Assembly (NCBI GenBank): GCA_027922465.2 | Contig: BQMF02000297.1 | Span: 124,001-188,000 of the forward strand | DNA from: Turritopsis dohrnii | Lineage: Eukaryota > Cnidaria > Hydrozoa > Anthoathecata > Oceaniidae | DNA: 64,000 bases | Direction: 5' to 3' | In this document: positions 1-11,975 of the stretch, in pieces | Numbering within the stretch: the first letter of the stretch is position 1 | Layout: each line of letters starts with the position of its first letter | Translations under genes and position numbers: made by a program | The notes under the pieces: model-generated | What the model saw: only the letters and a program-made list of their open reading frames with translations | Told to the model about the DNA's origin: nothing | Databases searched by the model: none

Positions 1-360
1 GTTAAGCCAATCCAATACAGATTTGGTGTTTTTCCATTGATTCTAAATTTTTCTAATTTTGTCAAGAATATGCTTGCTGATTTTTGCAGTGTTACTTTTC
101 GATAGGTTTACGAGGTGACATGAAATCTTGTTCTGGAAGTTTTCCTTGTGGTCTTTTATGGTGGAATATGCTTCTATTTCTTGCATTCTTTCTACGCGAT
201 CTATTATGTTTAGCTTATCCACAGCGCAATTTTCTTCGTTTCATTGACTAAGTATGGTGTTGTTCTTTACCCATCTATATCAAAAAGACTTTTCAATGAG
301 ACTTTGAATTTTCCTAAATTTCCTTGCAATATATAAAAAATCAAAACTCTAATGTATTTA
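1..360. other. AT-rich stretch, nothing recognised
   Basis: No long open frame and no repeat shared with the rest of the window is visible. It ends at the A that precedes the Helitron 5' terminus at 361. Confidence 0.5.
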
Positions 361-2017
361 TCTACTTATACTAATCCGCGTGTGTGCATCCCACTTTTAA
401 TTTAGAGAGTGTTTTGTTTTTGTTTTTTTAAGGGTCAAAATCTTCTTAATCGTGGTCATATAGCGGCAGTCCGGCCAGTGAAGAAACTCTTCCACTGCAA
501 TCCAGTGATCATATGTTTTGACACGTGATCGTCTTTTTGCCGTTTTCATTGGTTGCCGAAATCGGAAAAGTTTTAGTTTTCGTTTACTTTGTTTTAGTTA
601 TCAGATATGGCTATATAGAAAAAAGTGCAGTGAAGAAATACAGAAAAAATCAATTTTCATTAATCGTTTGACGAACAAACAACAGGTCTGTATGTGAAGG
701 TATTATTATAAAACGTTTATTGCTTAACTTTTACTGCTTTTATTCTATTTTAGATTAATAAAAGAACAGGTAAGTTATGTGTGTATTTAAATGTTTGTTT
801 ACATTTTAGTTATGGCTATACAGAAGAAAGTGCAGTGAAGAAATCCAGAAAAAAATGATGTTCCTTTACACAGTAACGAATGGTTTTCATTTTAATTTAG
901 TTTTGAAAGATTAATTAATTGAGTGTTGAAAGATATATGAGTCAAAATATCATTTAGTATGTATCTTCGCTGGATGAAAACTGGATGCTGGATGAAAAGG
1001 AACGCGGAACGAACGAAATTTGTTTTGGTAACGCGCGCTGTAATTTATTTATTTACAAATCAATTGGAAATGGTTCTCATGGCTGTGGAAATGGGGGGAA
1101 CGTCAACCATGTCTGCCTTAGATTAGATCTTCCTGTACAATTTAAGATGCTTGGTACTTTGTCTATCTGCCTGTCTTCCAGCCAACTTTATGTCTTTTGT
1201 TTTTGTTTGCTTCAATATGGTTGCAATGAATGTGATTATTTTAGCTGTTCTTCAACTGAAATCTTTTCTTTTAAGTCAGAAAAAAGAAAAGTGTATAAAC
1301 CATTAAAGAAATGAAGCACATGGTTAAATTATGAAGTTGAGAGGGTTCTGTACAATGAAACTGTCCTACAAAAAAGAAGCATTATTGGATGGATTTTTCT
1401 TCAGTTTATATTTTATTAAGTTTATGCATTATTTTGTGTTATGGTGGTGTATAAGTTTGACATTATGTTTTTATTTGTTACTTTTTATCTTCTGGGTAAA
1501 TTTGTGTTTTTAGTTATTGTTTTTAGGATATGCGTACTTGAATTTCCTTTTTGTTTCTTTTTGTTTTGTTTTTTATTTTCGATATTACAATTGAAATATT
1601 ATTCTTTTAGGCAATAATAAAAAAGCATAAAGAAATGAAACTCATGGTTTAAATCATGATAGTTTTGGGAAGAACAGACTATATATCGTTTCAAAAATTC
1701 ATTAATGGTTGCTGTATAATGTAACTTCCGCACGAAAGAAACACAGTTGGAAGGTATCAATTTGTTTTGAATTAACATTTTGTAATGTTTGGTTTTGTGG
1801 TAAACAGTTCTGTGTTATATATTGCCACTTTTTTTACATTAAAGTTACTTCTCTTCTGCATATAAATATATATTCTGAGCCATGTTGCTATTTGTTTCTG
1901 TTTTTAATCTTCTGATTGTAATAACGCATTAATGCCTGTAAAAAACTTTTACAGTGAAATTCTGCGACAGAACGCATACTGAACATGGGTGGCGAGCGAC
2001 GCCGCCTTGGCGGCTAG
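361..2017 (+). mobile_element. Non-autonomous Helitron
   Basis: The 5' end reads TCTACTTATACTAATC right after an A. The 3' end is a short GC hairpin (CCGCC TTGG CGG) followed by CTAG and then T. These are the hallmarks of Helitron termini inserted between A and T. Internal sequence is shared with the Helitrons at 6944-20281 and 41327-43730, including segments around 985-1320. The small open frames inside are not conserved and I take them as chance. No Rep or helicase is encoded. Confidence 0.75.
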
Positions 2018-2326
2018 TCTTGTATATAATAGCAAGTGTGCATCCCACTTTTATTTTAGAGAGTGATAAGTTTTGTTGAATTTTACGGTCAAAATCTTCT
2101 TAATCGTGGTCATATTCTTTGTGCAGACCATTCTCTTTTTTACGATTATTAAACAGTAGCACGTGCCATGACGTCAGTTTTTTTTATCGTCGCAATTAGG
2201 TGATTGAAATTTTCGTCACAGGGTCTGCACACCTTGATTATATTTTTTGTCACCTTTTTTGGACACAGGGTTTGCGTACATCATATTTAAAGTTACATAT
2301 GGTAAGTTATTTTACCTGGGTTACTA
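2018..2326 (+). mobile_element. Second Helitron, head-to-tail with the first, decayed 3' end
   Basis: It begins TCTTGTATATAATAGC immediately after the CTAG of the preceding element, followed by the family block GTGTGCATCCCACTTTTA. The 3' side (TTTTACCTGGGTTACTA) resembles the hairpin-CTAG end of sister copies but has lost the final G. Non-coding. Confidence 0.6.
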
Positions 2327-2635
2327 TATGTGTATATACGGTTCACAAAAAAGTAATAAATATCATTCCCGCAAATTATTTGTGGTTATTTACCTTCCAG
2401 TTATTTGACAAAATTTAGACATTTCATTTGATACTATTAAGAACAAAGTTTTGAACACAGCATTTTGATGTAATAACTGTCTATTAAACAACTTCAAACT
2501 GCATCTAAAAGATATCTAATAAAAGATGCTTTTAAGAGGCCTTGAAGACGAGAATAACATCTTTTAAACGTCTTAAAGATCGGTATAAAGAGACGCATTT
2601 TAGACATCTTCTAGAAGACATCTTTTAAAATGCCT
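2327..2635. repeat. LINE 3' flank with AAGATG-type imperfect inverted repeats
   Basis: Positions 2510-2660 are dense in alternating AAAAGATG and CATCTTTTA words, which can fold on themselves. This lies just downstream of the stop codon of the minus-strand LINE fragment, so it is probably its 3' UTR. The rest is AT-rich without genes. Confidence 0.4.
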
Positions 2636-3868
2636 CTAAAAGATGCATATGAAAGATGCTGCAAAACCGTATGGGTACTCAGCAGGAAAACAACTATGAG
2701 GGAGAGAATTCCAGAGGTGAGCAGTCCAAGGAAAAAAGCTAGATGAATAAAAGTTCTTATGGCAAGTTGGGACCTGAACAGTCAAAGGATGAGAATTTGA
2801 AGAGAGGCGAGTGATCCAAAGAAAGTCTTAGGAGAAGGAGTCGGTTGATGCAAGTTATCCGAACAATGCCCATGAAAGTATTTATAGAAAAGAGACAGGG
2901 AAGCAACTTCTCTCCGATGTGAGAGGGGGTGAAGATTAGCACAAAGATCAGGGCCAACTAAGTTAACTAAGCCCTTCTGAATATGATCGAGAAGATGAAG
3001 ACAATGAGCAGAGGCTCCAGCTAAAAGGTGGAAGCAGTACTCAAGACAAGGGCGAATAGTGGCCTTAAACATGTAAATGATAGATTTAGCCGAAAGTAAG
3101 TGGCGAACCTGAAAAAGTGAGCCAACCTTCATAGCAGCAGATTTAGCAATGGACTCGATGTAAGAATTCCATGTGAAATTGTTTGTGAAGATTAAACTTA
3201 AAAGATGAACCTGAGATGACTCTGCAAACTCACTTCCATTCATAAGAACAGAAGGAATTACAGAGTCCCTGAAACGATTAATAGAGAGAAGCTTAGTTTT
3301 TGAAACATTGAAGGAAACCAACCATTTCTGACCCCATTCAACTACTGTCCTAAGATCGTCCTCCAACTCAGCAGCCATTTCAACCTTATCAAACAAGTCC
3401 TTAGTCCTTTCAAGAGACGAGTAAAGGGTAGTGTCGTCAGCGCAGATAGCAAGTTTACAGAGAATACAATCAGGAATACAATTGGACCAAGGACAGAACC
3501 TTGAGGCAGCCCTGAATTAATAGAGTAAGAAGAAGACGAATGACTATCGAGAACCACCTTAATACTCCTGCCACTGAGAAAGGACTTAATTAGATTCAAG
3601 AGTGAACCAGACATGCCATAAGACTTCAACTTGTGAAGAAGGCCACGATGCCAAACCTTGTCGAATGCCTTGGAGATGTCAAGAGCAATAGCTTGTGTCT
3701 CACCACAACCATTGAGGGACTGACATACACGTTCGGAGATGACGGTCAGAGCATCAGCAGTGGAACGACCAGAACGGAAACCATACTGGTGATCAGAGAA
3801 CAGATGATGAGATTCTAGATGATGGGTGATGGGAGAGTTGATCAATGATTCGAAGACCTTACTTGTAG
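2636..3868 (-). pseudogene. LINE reverse transcriptase, 3' part, frameshifted (CR1/L2/Jockey-like)
   Basis: Open frames at 3929-3342 and 3396-2782 together give a non-LTR retrotransposon reverse transcriptase without its endonuclease half. Visible motifs are QYGFRSGRSTADAL, LDISKAFDKVWH (motif A), SGLPQGSVLGP (motif B) and, after a frame change near 3450, CADDTTLYSSL as motif C. The thumb-like tail ends in WNSLP-type sequence, with a likely stop at 2636-2638. A cysteine replaces the usual Y/F/A before ADD. The upstream end is cut at about 3868, where it abuts a different LINE. Inactive fossil. Confidence 0.8.
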
Positions 3869-6141
3869 ATCTTTCTATTACGATATCTAACGTCGAGAAC
3901 ATTATTAGCACGCTTTTTGCTAGTTCCAAATAACATCTGTTTTACCTTTACCAAGAATGATAACTAGCTCATTTTCACGTAAGTATGTATCGATAGTTTC
4001 AAGATCTTCAGTTAACGCTTTTTCAATATCCAATGTTCTTTTAAATGAAGTATAGAATACAGTATCATCAGCATATTTCAAGATGCTTGAGTTTTTAATG
4101 TGATCAACAATGTCGTTAAAGAATAATATGAATAGTAAGGGTCCTAAAATTGACCCTTGTGGCACCCCACAAAACACTGGTCGTTCAATATCCCTACTCC
4201 CATCTAATTCAACCATTTGATTTCTCTCAAAAAGATAATCAGCAAACCAATTGATTTTTTGAACGCCATATGATTTCAGTTTCGACAATAGCTGACTGCT
4301 ATGACTATGACGGATGGTATCAAAGGCTTTACTCAAGTCAATGAAACACGCACCAACAAGATTTCCACGATCAACCTCCCTTCTGATATCAACTAATAGC
4401 ATGGAGGCATGTTTTGTAGAACGATAACTTCTGTAGCCAAACTGCTTATCCATTATAAGACTGTTCTCCTCTAAAAACTCCAGCAATTGTGAATGCACGG
4501 CCTTCTCGAGAATTTTCGAAAACACTGGCAGAATTGATATGGGACGATAATTGGATGGATTATATGCATCGCCAGATTTATGCAATGGTTTTGTTCTTGC
4601 TTTTTTCCAATTTCTAGGGACTTTACCAGATTAGATCGATAAGTTTAAAATGTGACATAACGGTGAAAAAATATGTTCACGGCAATTTTTATTAATTTAG
4701 ATGGTAAGTTGTCAATTCCGGTAGCTTTATTACGGCGAAGATTTTTCAACTGCTTCATAATAAACACATTCAATATGTATTCAATACTAAATACCTGAGT
4801 TCTCGTTTTGATTGGGGATGGAAATTTCCAAACAAAGTTTGTAAGCAAAATAGATTTTTCTTTAAGGTTTCGTATTACACTGGCAAAGAAGGAAGCAAAT
4901 GCACTGGCTGTGGCCATATCTTGTTGAAAAGTTTTTTTCAGTGATTTTGTTTTGTACGGAAATATGCTCTTTATGATATCCCAGAATTTCCTCGGATTAT
5001 TAGCATTTTCTTTAACAAGCTTTCTATTATAGCTGCTCTTGGCTTTATTAATTTTGTTAGTAAAAGAGTTACGTGCTTTTTTATATAGCAGCCAATCAGA
5101 ATCACTATTTGACCTTTTAGCTTTTTTATACAACCTATCACGGTGGCACATAGATTGTTTGATTTCCCCGGTTATCCAGTCACTTCGTTTTCCCTCGAAT
5201 TTTCTTCTTGATAATGGGAGCGTGTTTATTAAAAATGGTTTCTAACACATTACTGAAATAACTGACAGCTTTGTCGATGTTTGTTTCCTTAAATACACTT
5301 GTCCAGTCTACTGTTCTAAAATCATCGTTCACTTTTAAAGGATCATAGTTTTTATAGTCCCGTGTATTTATAGTGCGGAAATTGAATTTTTGATGGTTCT
5401 TCTTTCGAATACATGAAACCATATGATGATCACTGATATGCGTTTCAATGATATTACAAGAAACAATTGTTGACAAATTGTTCGTAAAAACGAGATCAAT
5501 TAACGTAGCCTCCAGTCACTCGGGTATTATTTTTAACAATCTGTGTTAAGCCGTGAGTTTGGAAAACTGCTTTCAACTCTCGATGCTCGTTATGTTTGTT
5601 ATAATTGATGTTAAAATCACCAAGAACAATTTCTTTATTCTCCAAGGTTGCTTTAAGAAACGAATCATTAGTTTCATCATTGAACTTTTTGACAAATAAT
5701 TCGATCCGTCAGGAGGGCGATAAAATGTTGATATAAGAAAGCTTTTGGTATTTTAAAGAAAAATTTCTATCCAAATATTTTCAACATTATCTCGCTCCAA
5801 ATCCTCCCGCCTTTTCCAGTTTAAAGTACCTTTACATACATAGATACACCACCACCCAAACCAGATGATCAATCGCGTTTTATAAATTGATATCCGGAAA
5901 TTTGATATAATTCATCGATATCAGCGAAGCCAAAATTTATGATATGGGTTTCTGATACAGACATGATACCCAGATTTTTGTTTTGATGGAAGAAAACTTC
6001 TAACTGCGAAAAATTATGTTGCAAGCCACAAATATTTTGGTGACAAATCGCCATACCTCTAACTTCGTTATGCGGTCCAGGATTTATTTCAATATCTCCA
6101 CAAGCAAGTAATAAAAATAACAACATGGATCTTCGGTGCAT
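3869..6141 (-). pseudogene. LINE with endonuclease and reverse transcriptase, decayed (CR1/L2-like)
   Basis: Reading from 6141 down: a short hydrophobic leader and a 2A-like peptide, then endonuclease remnants (VSETHI near 5970-5960; GGGVSMYV near 5850; THISDHHMV near 5430), a linker rich in basic residues at 5151-4645, and a reverse transcriptase at 4585-3920. RT motifs are YRPISILPVFSKILEK, IDLSKAFDTIRH, GVPQGSILGPLLF and the catalytic KYADDTVFYT. Frameshifts and stops separate the open frames at about 5870, 5180 and 4645. The end is lost at about 3869, where another LINE fragment is joined. The family normally encodes one long EN-RT protein that primes reverse transcription at a nicked target. 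Confidence 0.85.
6073..6099 (-). other. 2A-like ribosome-skipping motif at the LINE N-terminus
   Basis: Residues 15-23 of the frame opening at 6141 read GDIEINPGP, preceded by a leucine-rich stretch. This fits the 2A consensus D-V/I-E-x-N-P-G-P, where the ribosome skips the bond before the final proline. N-terminal 2A sequences are known in some invertebrate non-LTR retrotransposons. Activity is inferred from the motif only. Confidence 0.8.
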
Positions 6142-6339
6142 GCTGTGCCTTGACCTACCATATTTTGAATACTCTTTGACAAGTAAAGTTGTTGCAACAC
6201 GAAATCTGTTAACAAAATTTACGTTAATATTACTTGTTCTCTCATGTTAAACATCATGTATATTCTTTCCACAAAACACAGCACTAAAAACAACTATGAG
6301 CACAACCGCTCCGTACGCTGTCATCTTGAATGTATCGAA
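6142..6339. other. LINE 5' flank, nothing else recognised
   Basis: AT-rich sequence upstream of the LINE start. It may include part of the LINE 5' UTR. No repeat boundary could be set before the Helitron fragment. Confidence 0.35.
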
Positions 6340-6828
6340 GTGGCGGCATGTTTGTCAGTGTATCCTAATATATCCTTGCCTGACTGTCTGAGACGGGTAG
6401 ACTTTTTTTTGAGCAATCAAAATGTTTAAAAACTGATAGGTAAAAAAAGAGTATCATGAAACAAAATATTTTTTTTGCTTTTCCTTTAATAATTTAATTT
6501 CTTTTTTTAAATTGTTATGCGCTTCAGATCGAATATTTTTTTAATTCACATTATTCATTTAGCACGTGCCTTTTTTCTCTCCTCCTGTGTGATCTTTTTA
6601 AGAAGAGAAACCATTTCCCCCTTACGTTAGTTGAAGTTTTCTCTCTCTACGTTTTGAGTTTATTGTTACACTGATAAAAGATTGGTTTTACCAGAGGTTG
6701 TGACTTCGAATCTGCTTCTGGTTGAACACAAGTTATACAAGCCGTTGATAAGGAAATTTGACGGTTATTGATACAGTGATACAGAGCAGGTGGACATGGG
6801 TGGCGAGCAACGTTGCCTTGGCGGCTAG
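6340..6828 (+). mobile_element. 5'-truncated short Helitron (CTGT family)
   Basis: It matches the 3' half of the complete copy at 22222-23088 (blocks GACTGTCTGAGACGGGTA, TTGGTTTTACCAGAGGTTG and ACAGTGATACAGAGCAGG) and ends in the hairpin CTTGGCGG followed by CTAG at 6825-6828 and T. The 5' half, with its CTGT repeat, is missing. Confidence 0.7.
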
Positions 6829-7711
6829 TTCTAGTTAAAAAGTGGTTTGATATATCACAGATGTTATTTAAAGTTTCTTATGTTGTCAAAAACGAAAATT
6901 TGTATATATTTTATATACTATACAAAGTTAAAGATGTTATTTATCTTATTATACTAATTCGCTTTGTGCATCCCACTTTTATTTTAGAGAGTGATATATT
7001 TGGTTTTTTCTTTCACGGTCAAAACCTTCTTATTTTTTCCCTTTTCGTCGTAAAGCCACGCAGATGCGAGAGCTTTTTTTTTGATTTTCCGCGATTAGTA
7101 TATGCTCCTCCGTTTTGTTATTTTTGGTTTGCGCAGTGGAAATCAGCCGAAAAACGTCTTTGGAGAAGTGCAAGCAATGCAATCTTCTTCGATCGAAATT
7201 TGTCAACGATCATTTCGTGAGTAAGAAACTTCTGTTGTGAGCTTGACGAAGAAACACAGGTTTGTATACATGCTGATTATTAAACTGTGTATTGTTGAAC
7301 TTTTATTGTATTTTAGATTATTAAAAGAACAGGAATTGCATGCGTAAGTGATTAGTTGTTGGTTTACAATGTATGGTGAGAATACAAAGGAAGTGCAGTG
7401 AAGTTTTTAAAAATTGGCTGTGCAGAATGAACGAACAGGTCTGCACGAAAGTATTATTATAAAACTTTTAATAACATTAATTAAGATTAACTAATAAGAT
7501 TAACTTTTAATAGATTAATAAAAGAACAGGTGACACATTTGTAAGTAAGTTATGTATGTATTTTAATGTTTGTTTACGTTTTAGCTATCCAATATCGCTA
7601 TACAGAAGAAAGTGCAGTGAAGAAGTTTAGAACAAAAAGATGTTTATTTACACGACGGTAACTAATGGTTTTAATTTCAATTTTAAGTTTGTTTTGAATT
7701 ATTAATGTAAA

Positions 7712-8513
7712 CTAGCCGCCAAGGCGGCGTCGCTCGCCGCACATATCCCCCTGCCCTGCATCACTCTATCAATAAACATCAAATTTCCTTATAAACGGCT
7801 CGTACAACTTGTGCTCAACCAGAAGCAGATTCGAAGTCACAACCTCTGGTAAAACCAATCTTTTATCAGTGTAACAATAAACTCAAAACGTAGAGAGAGA
7901 AAACTTCAACTTTTTATTAGCTTTTGTTTTAAAAAAGTTACGCGCTCTAACATGGGTGCTATCAAACAGGGGGAAAATGGTTTCTCTTCTTAAAAAGTTC
8001 ACACGGAGGAGAGAAAAAAGGCACGTGCTAAATGAATAAATAGAATAAAAAAACGTTCGATCAGAACGCTTAACAATTAAAAGAAGAAATTAATTTATTA
8101 AAAGAAAAGCAAAAAAAAACATTTTGTTTTGATATGATACTCTTTTTTTACCTATCGCTTTTTAAACATTTTGATTGCTCAAAAAAAAAGTTCACCCGTC
8201 TCAGACAGTCAGGCAAGAGTTAGTGGCAAACCGAACATATGCTGCCACGTTCTGCCACTACTGCTTTTTGTCCAAAATATTTAATCAGTTAGTTTCTTTG
8301 TATTTAGTTGATGTACTGTTTTCAAAGCCAAGTCAACGTGGAATATAAAACTAACAATAATGATAAAAACAAAATGTTATTCCTATTAATTCATCAGCCA
8401 AAAAAAGTCACGTTTGATTGGGGTTGCAATGTATTTGCTTCGAACTCACGCCGCACACAAAAAAAGAAATAATTTCGCTCACAACTCAATCTACCATTTT
8501 GCGTGACTTACAA

Positions 8514-8545
<32 letters not shown>

Positions 8546-8568
8546 AGAATCGGCTATTAATATATAGA
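7712..8568 (-). mobile_element. Short non-autonomous Helitron (CTGT family), reversed
   Basis: On the minus strand it runs from TCTATATATTAATAGCCG with a CTGT microsatellite (plus-strand CAGA repeat at 8517-8546) to a GGCGG-CTAG terminus at 7712-7715 followed by T. It is the reverse of the copy at 22222-23088 and sits inside the outer Helitron. The base before the TC end is T rather than A, so that boundary may be off by a few bases. Confidence 0.75.
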
Positions 8569-9114
8569 AGAGTGTAAGAGTCAAACGTAATTCAATCGTT
8601 TGGATGAAAGCTGGATGACAGCGAATGTTATGGAGCAACGAAGGGGGAGCGCAGTAAAAATTTGTTTTGGTAACGCGCCCCATTAGTTAGCAAAGAAGAT
8701 TTTATTTACAGATCAATTGAAAATGGTTTTCATGACTGTGGAAATGGGGAACGTGTCATGCTGTCTTATCTCATCTCAACCATGTCTGCTTTTTATTAAA
8801 TATCACTTTATATTTTATTGACGATGTTTGGTGCTTTGTCTCTCTGGTCTCTTTGGTGCCCGTCTGTCATTTATGTCTTTTGCTTTTGTTTGCTTCAATA
8901 TGGTTGTTGCAGTAGTGTGGATTGTAGCTACCGTATTTACTCTATTATACCCGCCTCTCTATTATTCCCGCCTCTCTAGTAATCCCGCCTATTTTTCCAA
9001 GGTTGAACGTGTAATCCCGCCTCTCTAGTAATCCCGCATGCGGGATTAAGTCGATTTACGGCTTAAATATTGGTATAATAAAAAAACGTGGAAAATATGT
9101 CATGACATACCGTT

Positions 9115-9144
9115 TTCGAATGTTCGAACGTTCGAACATTCGAA
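9115..9144. promoter_or_regulatory. 30-bp perfect palindrome upstream of the pogo transposase
   Basis: The sequence reads TTCGAATGTTCGAAC followed by its exact reverse complement. It lies about 75 bp before the transposase ATG, so it could be a dimeric protein-binding site or a hairpin in the 5' UTR. The function is not shown by the sequence. Confidence 0.5.
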
Positions 9145-9218
9145 TATCATTCGAATCACTCAGGCAAATTAAATTATTCGAATGTGGAATTTCTTTCGAT
9201 TTATTTATTAGAATAAAA

Positions 9219-9780
9219 ATGTCGGATTGTACCAACGAAAATTTAAAAGTGAAGCATAAAAAGTACAGTGTTAAATTCAAGCAAGAGGTTGTTTCATATG
9301 CTAAAACAAATTCAGTAAATCCTGTTGCAACGAAATTTGGTATTCACCGGAAACTAGTTCAAGAGTGGAAGAAACAAGAAACACGTCTAAGTGATGTTGT
9401 GAATCCTAAAAAGCGTTTTCGTCTTGATGGAAATGGGCGTAAAATCTTGAATGAATTAGTTGAAGAAGGTGTGTTGAAGTTTTTCAACGAAATGCGAACG
9501 AAGAAGCTGCGCGTCACCAGAGGACGGTTGCGACACAAAGCACGTGAAATATATCTCCATGAAGTGGGAGGAGATGAAGATGAGTTTGTTGCATCAGAGG
9601 GGTGGATGTCAAAGTTCCTTGATCGCAATGGACTTTCTCTTCGCAGATCAACAACTGTGTGTCAAAAACCTCCAGCAGACTATATCGAGAAGATTCTGTG
9701 TTTCTTCATTTATGTCAGGTCGTTGCGAGAACGTTTTTCGTATCCAGATAACTGTATAATTGCATGCGATGAAACTGCAA
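9219..9780 (+). pseudogene. pogo-like transposase, N-terminal part
   Basis: Translation starts at the ATG at 9219 (MSDCTNENLKVKHKKYSV). Residues about 15-55 form a psq/CENP-B-type helix-turn-helix (KFKQEVVSYAKTNSVNPVAT). A CENP-B-type DNA-binding segment follows (VTRGRLRHKAREIY through SEGWMSKFLDRNGLSLRR). The DDE domain then begins at NCIIACDETA, containing the first catalytic aspartate. The frame then runs into foreign sequence and stops at 9815. The remainder of the gene resumes at 17932. The protein would bind the TIRs and cut and paste the element at TA. Confidence 0.85.
9709..9780 (+). repeat. 72-bp direct repeat, left copy
   Basis: Identical to 17932-18003, and part of the transposase coding sequence (starts TTTATGTCAGGTCGTTGCGA). 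The two copies bracket the 8.2 kb insert. Confidence 0.9.
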
Positions 9781-10662
9781 GATCATGCTTTGAAACATGT
9801 TATTATTTTTCGTGATGGTTAACGAAAACAAATCGACACTGAATGAGGAATATGTAACGTTTTCAAAGAGAATGGCCTGTTATGTTTTCATTAGATTATT
9901 AAGAAATAAGCAAGAGAAGCATTCTAAAGTATTTCTGTAGTTAATTTTTGCACAACTAGTATCAAAATTGGGCGCCCAAATTCGAGGCGCCCAAACTCGG
10001 TATACCGTTGTGGATTTCGGCCTCTATCAACCCCTGTTGTCATATGAGGTAAATGTTCGACCGTAAAAGATCAGCGAATGTTAGTAAAACAAAAGATATT
10101 TAAGACGTTCACACATGTGTGACCCTCGTTAATACAAAATGAAATTAACATTAACATTTCATTGTATCAAACAAAATTTTTGAGATCTATCATCATGGGG
10201 AAAGAGCATGCTTATTAAAATTTCTTTGGTAAGTCATTAAATCTCTTATGAGATACGACGACTTTTCACAAAGTTCTTGCGAACATGAGCAATATAAAAC
10301 ATTCGTTTTTTTTCGTGTTTTTATTAACACGATATTATCGATAAAGGAATAAGGAAAAGAAAAACAAAATATAGCGGTGAAGAACAGAATTTCTTTCAGA
10401 CATATTATAATTTTCTTTACATTCAGCCTCTATACTTCACATATGTACCAGAAATGTCTAGGCTAGACTCTTGAATACGACGTAGAGCGATGACCAATGT
10501 GAGCTGTGAAAATTTTGATGTTTTTCGTCGTTAATTTCGGAAGAAATTGATTGTTTCGCTTGAAGAGGATTCTGATTATATTTTACAATAAGAATCTAAA
10601 TGAAAATCTTAAAAAATGTAAAAAACGCACTTAAATTTCAGAGTTTAAACAGTTTATTTTTA

Positions 10663-10698
10663 CTGATCGAAGTCACCCCGCTGATCGAAGTCACCCCG
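10663..10698 (+). repeat. 18-bp perfect tandem repeat, two units
   Basis: CTGATCGAAGTCACCCCG occurs twice in a row, next to CTTTACGGTATAC. The arrangement resembles subterminal binding sites of a DNA transposon end. Confidence 0.85.
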
Positions 10699-10708
10699 CT
10701 TTACGGTA

Positions 10709-11111
10709 TACATCATAATGGGATTTGAAAGGGTAAAATCCTGTCACTTTGGGTAAATAATCAGTCTATTAGGTATATATCTTATTTGCCATATATAAGT
10801 TTTTTTAATAATAAAAACATGAACATTCTAATATATTTTCTTAAACGAAACTTTTTGTAAGTATCTCTTACATCTTCAGGTTAAAATACACTGCTGTCTG
10901 TTTTTATTATCAAATTGAACTGCTTACAACAAAAACTGTAAACAACAATTACCTACCTGTAATGGCGGAAAATTATTGTCTGATTTGCTATTCGATATAT
11001 ATACAGCAACTACATTGTAATGTTAGAATTTATAACATTTGTCCATGTGAAACTTTATAACACATTTTTGGCTAATAGGATAATGTAGCTACAGTTTCAA
11101 AAATTCTTTAA
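10709..11111 (+). repeat. Dispersed repeat, copy 1
   Basis: Closely matches 37266-37641, from TACATCATAATGG to AAAATTCTTTAAA, with small indels. Non-coding. Class unknown; no terminal repeats or poly-A seen. Confidence 0.8.
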
Positions 11112-11975
11112 ATGAATTAGATAACTGAAAAATAAACAGTTTCTTATTAACAATGAGGAGTAAAGAAACGAATCAATAAATTGGTTTTTCTATAACTGTA
11201 CACCTTTGTGTTACTACTTGAGTTCATTCTAATAATATAACATTACATAAAATGATTTTACATAGGAAAAATCACACTAATAACTTAATACTATCATTTT
11301 GTGACATGGGAAATTTTATGTTCTTATTAATTTATATGTTTGTTTTACTATTTCAGGTGTATAAATATTGCATTATCAATGTATGAATGAAGAGGAAATG
11401 TATAATTGTTGGACATCTTGTACACTTGAAACAATGGAAGGGCTGAACCAAAGATAGGAGTGTATAACTAATGTCAAAGTGAAGTGTTGAGCATTAACAG
11501 CCATGAGTTAAAAAAATAATACTCCGGAAACATTCATTCAAAGTTGTCTTCAATGATAATTCATTTGAAACGAACGACACATTAAAGCATATTTTAAATT
11601 GAATTTTCTTTGACTTATAAAGTTTCAATTAACAGAATGTTGATTGTCATCTCGGGTTAATGTAAACATTTTTGGAAAAAGTTTGGAAGATGCCTGTTGT
11701 ATTTCTTGTTGGTTTCAACTTCCTGGTCTTCTTTATATGATAATATTTGAGTGTGTATATATACTATTTACGCAGGATACTTTTACAACTGTGAGTGTCA
11801 AAACTTTTTGAATTTGTACTTATGTATTAAAAAACTGAAAATTATTGATTCATAAAGCATTTTGTTTTATCTTGTTATTCCTTCAGACTATCAAACCCAA
11901 CCACATTTTGACTATTTATATTTTGATATGCTAGTTACTTGATAATAAGGTGTTCATACATGAAAGTTGCTATGG

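Larger units (their letters stand above)
9781..11970. other. Non-coding left part of the 8.2 kb insert
   Basis: AT-rich, no plausible gene. It contains a tandem 15-bp repeat at 9971-10000 (GGCGCCCAAATTCGA, then GGCGCCCAAACTCGG), a perfect tandem 18-bp repeat at 10663-10698 (CTGATCGAAGTCACCCCG) and a dispersed repeat at 10709-11111. The sequences TATACCGT near 10000 and, reversed, near 10705 could be the ends of a small TA-type MITE, but the match is only about 8 bp. Confidence 0.5.

Noticed and set aside
985..1915. Three small ORFs considered as genes
   Set aside because: They lie in a non-autonomous Helitron, and the matching segments in sister copies do not keep the frames open.
8517..8546. 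Short regularly repeated CAGA units (also CTGT at 22247-22275 and 63591-63615), considered as CRISPR-like
   Set aside because: They are a 4-bp microsatellite at a fixed place near the 5' end of the short Helitron family; no spacers.
10000..10712. A pogo-like MITE bounded by TATACCGT words
   Set aside because: Inverted match is about 8 bp only, too little to support an element.
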